64,000 bases of DNA, from NCBI GenBank assembly GCA_039545355.1, contig BCJJ01000001.1, positions 1,796,570 to 1,860,569 on the forward strand, written 5' to 3'. Below, piece after piece: positions 57,510-64,000 of the stretch (its first letter is position 1; each line of letters starts with the position of its first letter). This DNA is from Trichosporon coremiiforme (taxonomy: Eukaryota; Basidiomycota; Tremellomycetes; Trichosporonales; Trichosporonaceae). Made by a program: the position numbers and the translations under genes. The notes under the pieces are model-generated. The model was given only the letters and a program-made list of their open reading frames with translations. It did no database searches and had not been told where the DNA came from.

Positions 57510-60500
57510 CTATTGCTCCTGTTCCTCTCCGTCGAACCTCTCCTCCTCCCTCGCGTGGACGATCTCGTCTCTCGTGATGTTGCTCCGGTCGCACATGGAG
57601 CGGAACAGGCCCTCGCGATCGAACAGGTTCAGGGGCGTGTCGAAATCCTCAATTTCGCCCGCGTTCATGACCAGGATTCTGTCCCAGGAGATAATCGTGC
57701 GCAGTCTGTGAGCAATACACAGCAGCGTCTTGCCGCCGAACTCGCGCCTGATCGTGCGCTGAATATTCGCGTCGGTTCCCAGGTCGACGGCCGCGGTCGC
57801 CTCGTCGAGCACGACGATGCGTGCATCCTTGACCAGTGCGCGGGCTAATGAAACGAGCGAACGCTCTCCGACAGAGAGGTTTGCTCCTTCTTCGTCGATT
57901 GCCATGTCGAGCGTCCATCGTCCGTGACCCTCGTCACTGTCGATGAGGCTTGCGCGTTGGAGAGCGTCGTACAATGCCGCATCGTTGTGCTCGTCGAACG
58001 GGTCCAGGTTGCTGCGCAACGTGCCGCTGAACAGGACGGGGTCCTGGGGAATAATGGCGACATGGGAGCGGAGCGTCTTCAGACCCAGAGTGCTGATGTC
58101 GACGTCGTCGATCAGAATGCGACCAGAAGTGAGTTCCGCTAGCCGGAAGAGCGCGACCGTGATGGACGTCTTGCCGGCACCCGTGCGACCGATGATGCCG
58201 ACCTTCTCGCCGTGTTTGAACTGCGCGGACAGACCCTTCAATACGGGCGGCAGACCGGGGCGGTAGGACATGACGACCTTGTCGAGCTCGATGGACCCTG
58301 CCTGCGGCCACTCGGCGGGCGGCTCGGTCTCCCTGACCTCGTACTCGGCTTCCTGGGGCAGACTGCCGTCCGAATAATAAGCCAGTCGCTCGACGGCGTT
58401 CACTGTGTGTCAATTCTTGTGATCACGGTACAGAAGCTCCTCCGTACTCACTCGCGTTCTCTACTTCGGCGCTCTGGCGCGTGACCATGCCGAACATCTG
58501 CGTGATCTGCGTCATGTACGTGAGACAGAGCGCGATTTGGGAGGGCTGCAGACCACCTCCTCCCGCGGCGCACATGATAGCGACGGCGAAGACGAGCAGC
58601 GCACCGAGCAGGTCCAAGCGGATGGCCAGCCAACGCTGGTTCGAGTACGTCAAGACGTAAGCCCGGTCCTCGAGATCCATATAGTAAGCGTTGTCGTGAA
58701 TGAACCGCTTTGTCTCGCCGTAAGCTCTGATAGTCGCAAGTCCACTTAAGCTCTCCGAGAAGTGCGCGTAGAGCAAGGAGCGGAGCATCGAATCGAGGCG
58801 CTTGACCTCTCGCGCGGAGGTACGGTAGAATTGCGCAAAGTACCAGTACCCGCATCCGACACCGAAGATGAGGGCGATGAAGTAGTGGAAGTAGACTGTG
58901 ATGATGACGACTGATCCGAGAAGCATAGCCAAAGTCATAGTCTGCATGCGCAGCGCTTCGGCCAGCGTGGTGTCGACTGTGTCGATGTCCTTGCCGAAGA
59001 CGCCCATGATGCGGCCAAGAGGCTGCGTGTCGAAGAACGACATTGGGGCGAAGAACACACGCCGCAAGGCGGAACGGAACAAGGTGTTCGATGCGTAGTA
59101 GCATAGCATACCGAGCGAGGCTCCCATGGCGAAGGTGAAGATCGCCTGGGAGCAGCCGAACATGGCATAGATGCCCTGGTAGAAACCCGTCGGACGGTGG
59201 AACTTGTCCACCTCCCAGTACGTGATCCAAACTGTCGAGAGGACTTGCGACGCCTGCATTAGCGTTGCGGTGATGAGCATCAGCGGGAGCGTGAACCAGC
59301 CCTTGCCTGCCTTCAGATACGCCGCGTACACCTTACGCTCGACGCTGCCCGTCTTTCGCACCTCGGAAACCATGAGGCGACCCTCGAGCTTGCCCGTGCC
59401 AGCCGCCTTCTTGACGTCCTCGGCAGCGAGGCGGGCAAGTTTCTGGTCGTCCGTCTCCTTATCGGCTGCCTCCTCGATAGCCTCCTCCTCGGCTGCGTCC
59501 TGCCTCTCCTCCTTGACCGCCGCGCTGCCACCGAAATCAGCCATGAGCGAGCTGAAGGCGCCTCCCCGCGCAACGAGAGCGTCGTACGTGCCTTCTTCGA
59601 CGATCTTTCCGTGCTCGATGGTGTACACGTAGTCGACCTGTGGAAGGAAGTGGAGCGCATGCGTGACGAGGACCACAGTCTTGCCAGCACGCTTCAATCC
59701 GAGGATCGCATCGTTGAACAGCGCCTTGCCAACGTGCGCATCGACGGCACTGAGCGGATCATCGAACATGACCACGTCAGCGTCAAAGTACAGCGCTCGC
59801 GCAATGTTCACGCGCTGTTTCTGCCCGCCTGAAAGGTTCACGCCCTTCTCTCCGATCTCGGTCAGGTCGCCGTCTGGCAGGATCTCGAGGTCGGTAATCA
59901 GAGAGGCGGAACGGATACACTGCCAATATCTCGCTTCGTTCCACTTCTGACCAAAGACGATGTTGTCTCGAAGTGTCGCGTTCTGAATCCACGCAGACTG
60001 CTGACAGTATCCCAGCACGCCGCCAAAGGTCACGGTTCCGCTGAGCTTGCGCATTTCGCCAAGGAGCTGGGGTCAGTTTAAGCCAGAGGCAAGCAGGCAA
60101 CTTACGCCCTGTAGGATGCTACTCTTTCCACTGCCGACCGGGCCCACGATCGCGACAAGTTGGGCCCGCGGAATCTCCATGTTCAGGTTCTCAATCTTGA
60201 ATGGTTCCTCCTCCGCCGTCTTCTCCGTCGGCAAGGAAGTGGCCACCGACACCGTCTTCTCCTCTTTGCCGCCCTTGCGGCCCTTCTTGCCCTTGCCAGG
60301 CTTTTCGGCAGTCTTCTCGCTCAACTCGTCCGGTGCGCGAACAGTCGCCCATTGGAACGTCGCATCCTTTGCCCTAACCGCCACATCGAGGTTCAGATCG
60401 ATAGGGTTGCTGACGTCCATGGTCTCGGCCTCGAAGAAGTCGGTCAGGCGCTCAATGGCCGTCTGCGCGTCGGTTAAGGACGACAGCGCACGCGGGAACA

Positions 60501-62414
60501 TCATGAGCGGCTGGCGGAGATAGTTGAAATAGGCGAGCGAGGTGAAGATGAGAGCTGGGTCGAGGTTGTCATGATACGAGGTGTATGTCACGAAGGCGAG
60601 CACAGCAGCGATGGCGGGTACGGAGGTAGCGACAGCCTGGTTCGCAGTTCGCACGAGATGGATGACACGAATACCCTTCATCTCTTGCTTGCGAATGAAA
60701 CGAAGTCCTGATCGTCAGCTCCAATGACGGCGCTATAACAGCTTACGTTTAAGGAAGGGCAGCTCGTAAGTGAACACCTTGATGATCTGCATCGAGCTCA
60801 GAAGCTCTTGCAGCAAGGAGGAGCGGCCGTCAGTCCACTTCATGGATCGCTTGCGGACGCGGAACGACGTCTTCATGAAGTTTGTCTGGACAGGAGCCAG
60901 CAGCACGAAGACGGCGAAGCCAACGAGCGCACTCGGTCCGATCTGAATGATGAGCAGAACCAGGCAGACTATGAGCTGAATGGGCGTGGTCCACAGACAG
61001 TGCAGCCACTGACCGCAGTAGTCTACTCTCGAAATCTGGGCGTTAGCTGTGAGAGGCGTAGATAGCTTACGTCGCTGGACAAGTACGCCATGAGCTTGCC
61101 GTTCGGATGCTGGCTCCGAGCACCCACGCTCAGCTTCAGACCCTGCTTGTAGGTCGCTGAGATAAGGGCAGCACGAGCTAAGGCGCCTGTCTCCATGGAT
61201 CGGAAGAAGAACTGATGTTGGCAGATGGACTGCAGCAGTGTCAGACAGAACAGACCGATGGCCATGCCGACACCGCGGCCGATGTTTGGCTTGATACCAT
61301 CGCCGTGGTTCGCGGCGTACACTGGAATCAGCTCAGCGTTGTGGGTGGGTGGGGGGGTGGGGGATGGAAGCAGAAAGGAAGAGTGAGTGCAAAAGCGTAT
61401 GACAGAGGGAGAGGGAAGAGAGAAAGATAGGGGAAGGCACAGGCAGGGAGCAGACACTCACCCTGCTGACTGAACCTGATCAGCGCCTTGATAACAAGCG
61501 GGCTCATCAGCTGCGTCATGTCCGCGAGCACCTTAAACAGACCCGCGTACCAATACGTCGGGAAGGTCTTGAACAGTGCCAGAGCCAGATTGCCATGCTT
61601 GCGCGAATGCGCCTTCCAGTACGCTGCTTGGGTCCTCAGGCGCTCGCGGTAGCTCTTGTCTGGGCCATATTTCAAATACTGCGGTGGTAATCTGCGCTTC
61701 GTAGCGGCTTTGATCTTCCATCCTATCCGTGTGCGGCGCTTCGGTCGAGGATCGGGGTGCGCGCGGTTCCACTCATCAGCCTTTGTCTGCGACTGATGGA
61801 GGTATTCCAGGAAGCGATTAGATAAGTGGTCGGCTTTTTGTCAGTTCGAACTGCGGAGCGACGCATGCTCGGAGTAACGTTGAATCGAACTCACATTCCC
61901 TTGTTGGGTCCATCTTCCACAGATCCGTAGCTTGCAGTGGTCGCTTGTAGCCTAAGCGCATGATCGGGCTAACCCACTGCCTTATCAGCTTCATCTCGTT
62001 GCTTACTTACGTGAAAGCTCAGAACCGAGAAAATGTTGGCAGTCGCGAGGGGGAGGTCGGGCGCCTCATCGAGCGACTTGCGCGGCGGCGGGGGGCCATG
62101 CTTCGACCTCCATATTTGCCTATATGTTAGCGAAGGAAGCGTCGAGGCAGGCCGGAATGAGAGACAAGGACTTACCACCAGTGTTCCCGCTTCAAGCCCT
62201 TGAAGCGGTCTTCCTCTTCGTTGGCCAATTCGCGTAGGCGAAACGCGACTTCGTCCTCTTGCGCCGTATCTGAGTCCGAGTCGCTCTTGTCGTCGCCACG
62301 TCCCTTCTCATCTTGGTCGCTCGACAGCTTCGCACTGGTCGTGTGAGGTTCGGCCGGTTTATCGGGAGTACCGAGAGCCGTTAGCTGGACGTTCTCCGTC
62401 GCTCCTGCTGCCAT
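57510..62414 (-). CDS. YOR1: ABCC-type multidrug exporter, YOR1-like
   Basis: Full-length ABC exporter of the MRP/ABCC group without TMD0; yeast Yor1 pumps organic anions and drugs (family knowledge). Nine exons (62414-62176, 62119-62011, 61976-61895, 61833-61462, 61321-61071, 61035-60747, 60707-60106, 60066-58452, 58402-57510) give 1483 residues. Acidic N-terminus, membrane domain 1, NBD1 with Walker A GPVGSGKSS (636-644), LSGGQKQR and DVVMFDDPLSAVD, a Lys/Glu-rich linker, membrane domain 2, and NBD2 with GRTGAGKTS (1258-1266), LSVGERSL and VVLDEATAAVD. NBD1 has Asp in place of the catalytic Glu, the ABCC asymmetry. A Gly/Lys-rich insert (EKPGKGKKGRKGGKEEK) sits before NBD1. The acceptor of exon 4 is AAG (acaaaaag). 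Its stop is 141 bp from the convergent PDI-like gene. Confidence 0.94.
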
Positions 62415-63018
62415 CTGGAGCGTGGTTTCGGTGGATTGGCGCTGTGAATGTTGGGCGACCGTGTGCTGTGGGGCAGGGCGGGAAGCGAATGAGTGAAATA
62501 TTGCATGATCGCGCGGGGCTCTTGAGAGTTCGTTCGACAAACGATTGGAGCATCGGCCGAAGCCGACAGGATGTCATGATGCTGAAAGGGTTTCTGCCGA
62601 GCTAACCGAGCTCATGAGCGCATGTCGCACGACTTCGGGAAGCGCGGCGAGAAGAACGATGTATGTTGTGTTCGTAGATCATGGCACCGAGAATCTTCTC
62701 TTACTCCGCAAGATGCAGGAGATTGGATTGCGCGTTGCTCAGTGGGGACTGGAATTGACACTCCTGCTCCGCTGACGACGATCATGAGAGCAGGCGCTTC
62801 AGGCTTCCGAACGCGAAAACAATGCCAAACATCTTACGTAACAACAGCCACCCCGATTGCGGTGGTCCGTGGGATCCGTGGGCGGAGGTCGAGGAATGGC
62901 GCGAGAGTCCCATCAGTGCAGGACCGAGCACGGCAGGAACAAGAGGGCAGTGCCGCTGCATAGTCGTAGTCATACACAACACCAGTCTAAGATGTACAAT
63001 ACATGTGGTTCGCCCGCT
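62415..63018. other. Intergenic region upstream of YOR1, downstream of YKU80
   Basis: Promoter of the exporter and 3' flank of Ku80; no gene recognised. Confidence 0.5.
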
Positions 63019-64000
63019 CTACTCGTACTCCTCCTCGAGCGCCGCCGCAGCCTCCTCATCGCTGATCGCCGCAACCTTCTTCCCTGCAGCCTTGAAGGTG
63101 TCCCAGAAGTCCTTATGCTTGAAGCCGGGGTCCGTGACTGCCTTCTCCAGGTTCTTGACGATTCTAGAAGTCAGAGAGTCTAACGATTCGTTTACTTACT
63201 CATTGTACGTCTCGGTCTCCTCGTACATAAGCGCGGTAGCGCGAGCCTCCTCGAGGCACGCGATCGCACCGGGGAAGGCTTGCTTCGAGAACGACGCCGC
63301 AACGTTCTCCCTCACCACAACACCCATGTCCTGAATCGCCTTCTTGAACACGTCGCCAGCCGCCGTAACACGTTTGAAATCCTCGAGCGGCTTGAGGTTG
63401 CTGATGAGACGGCCAGGCTTCGGCTTTGCAGCCGCCGCAGGGGGAAGAATGAAGTCTGGATCGTCCGCGAAGTCCGGCTTCTTGTCAACATCCGCAGTAA
63501 CCTTAGGCTTGGCAGGCGATACTGTCTCCGTCTTTGAAGGACCGGGGTTGTCGAATAGCTCATCAATGTCAATCCTGATGTCAGTTCGAATCACCGATGA
63601 TGACACTCACATTCCTTCACCCTCAGGCAAGCCTCCGACATCTGACTGGCGCTTCTTGCGCGGGACACGCGTGACCTTCTTGATGTCCAGGGCATCCTTA
63701 AGACGCTCGGTGATCTTCTCGGTCTCCTCAACCAGCTTCTCCGGTGTGTAGAAGTACTTGGTGAGCTCGGGATGCGGCGGACCAAGCGGATCAGCCTTCG
63801 TGTCGGCCGTCAGCGAGGCGTGCAAGATAGCCTGCTTGGTGCGGTGGATGGCGGGGTTGTAGGATAACGCCGGATCGAACCACGCAGCACGCAGCACTTC
63901 TTCTGCATCCTCTTCGTCATCCTCATCGTCCTCCTGCGTCACGCCCTCCGGCGTCACGCTATCAAGATCCAATCCCTTCACCAGCTCGTCCATGAGATCG
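63019..64000 (-). CDS. YKU80: Ku80 (DNA end-binding), C-terminal part, cut by window end
   Basis: Subunit of the Ku70/Ku80 ring for non-homologous end joining and telomere protection. The visible exons (64000-63611, 63574-63200, 63163-63019) encode about 303 C-terminal residues; the 5' part lies beyond 64000. MDELVKGLDLDSVTPEG starts the bridge region. NPAIHRTKQAILHAS followed by PLGPPHPELTKYF is the typical Ku80 C-terminal arm. The last two exons hold a helical domain (DFKRVTAAGDVFKKAIQDMG, AIACLEEARATALMYEE) like the Ku80 C-terminal DNA-PK/partner-binding fold, ending in an acidic EEEYE. Both introns are 36 nt and keep the frame. Assignment rests on the C-terminal arm, so it is slightly less certain than for full-length genes. 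Confidence 0.85.

Overview
This is nuclear DNA of a basidiomycete yeast. Nearly every gene is interrupted by short GT-AG introns, mostly 35-140 nt. They share GTRAGT-like donors and a CTAAC/CTGAC branch site only a few bases from the 3' AG. The DNA is GC-rich and the longest genes have strong codon bias. The set of orthologs (solo histone H4, Ubp15, Trs85, YOR1-type ABCC pump, PPZ phosphatase, PPWD1 cyclophilin) and the intron style fit Tremellomycetes, most likely Trichosporonales. That placement is inference from gene content and intron structure, not from a phylogeny.

Layout. 1-20 kb: Ubp15/USP7 deubiquitinase (+); a divergent pair Sec66 (-) / Mrs6 Rab escort protein (+); histone H4 (-); TRAPPIII subunit Trs85 (-) divergent from mitoribosomal uL5m (+); peptide:N-glycanase Png1 (-). 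20-26 kb: a Cys-rich, probably GPI-anchored protein (+); a spliced, apparently non-coding locus carrying a repeated RNA hairpin; mitoribosomal bL28m (+); a coiled-coil/AT-hook protein (-). 29-36 kb: PPZ-type phosphatase, PPWD1-type WD40-cyclophilin and FKBP12, all (+). 37-46 kb: intron-containing tRNA-Gly(TCC), 2-oxoglutarate dehydrogenase E1 (KGD1), an F-box protein and an intron-containing tRNA-Met(CAT). 46-53 kb: a decayed sugar-transporter pseudogene, a possible BTB/T1-like remnant, and an intact MFS sugar transporter. 53-64 kb: tRNA-Gln(CTG), intron-containing tRNA-Glu(CTC), ESCRT-III Vps2 (-) divergent from a transmembrane PDI-like protein (+), a YOR1-like ABCC exporter (-) and the C-terminal part of Ku80 (-), cut by the window end.

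Most genes are unlinked housekeeping functions (protein secretion and quality control: Sec66, Mrs6, Trs85, Png1, PDI-like, Vps2; mitochondria: uL5m, bL28m, KGD1; signalling and folding: PPZ, FKBP, PPWD1). The most unusual item is the locus at about 21.9-23.4 kb. It has no sustained reading frame and at least four well-formed introns. An 18-nt motif recurs there about once per exon and folds into a hairpin whose flanks differ in sequence but stay paired. I regard it as a candidate undescribed structured long non-coding RNA. Other points worth checking are a start codon standing alone as its own coding exon (Ubp15), an FKBP12 with a removable presequence-like extension, a PPZ intron that overlaps the stop codon, eight ambiguity codes clustered in KGD1, and four tRNAs of which three have introns.
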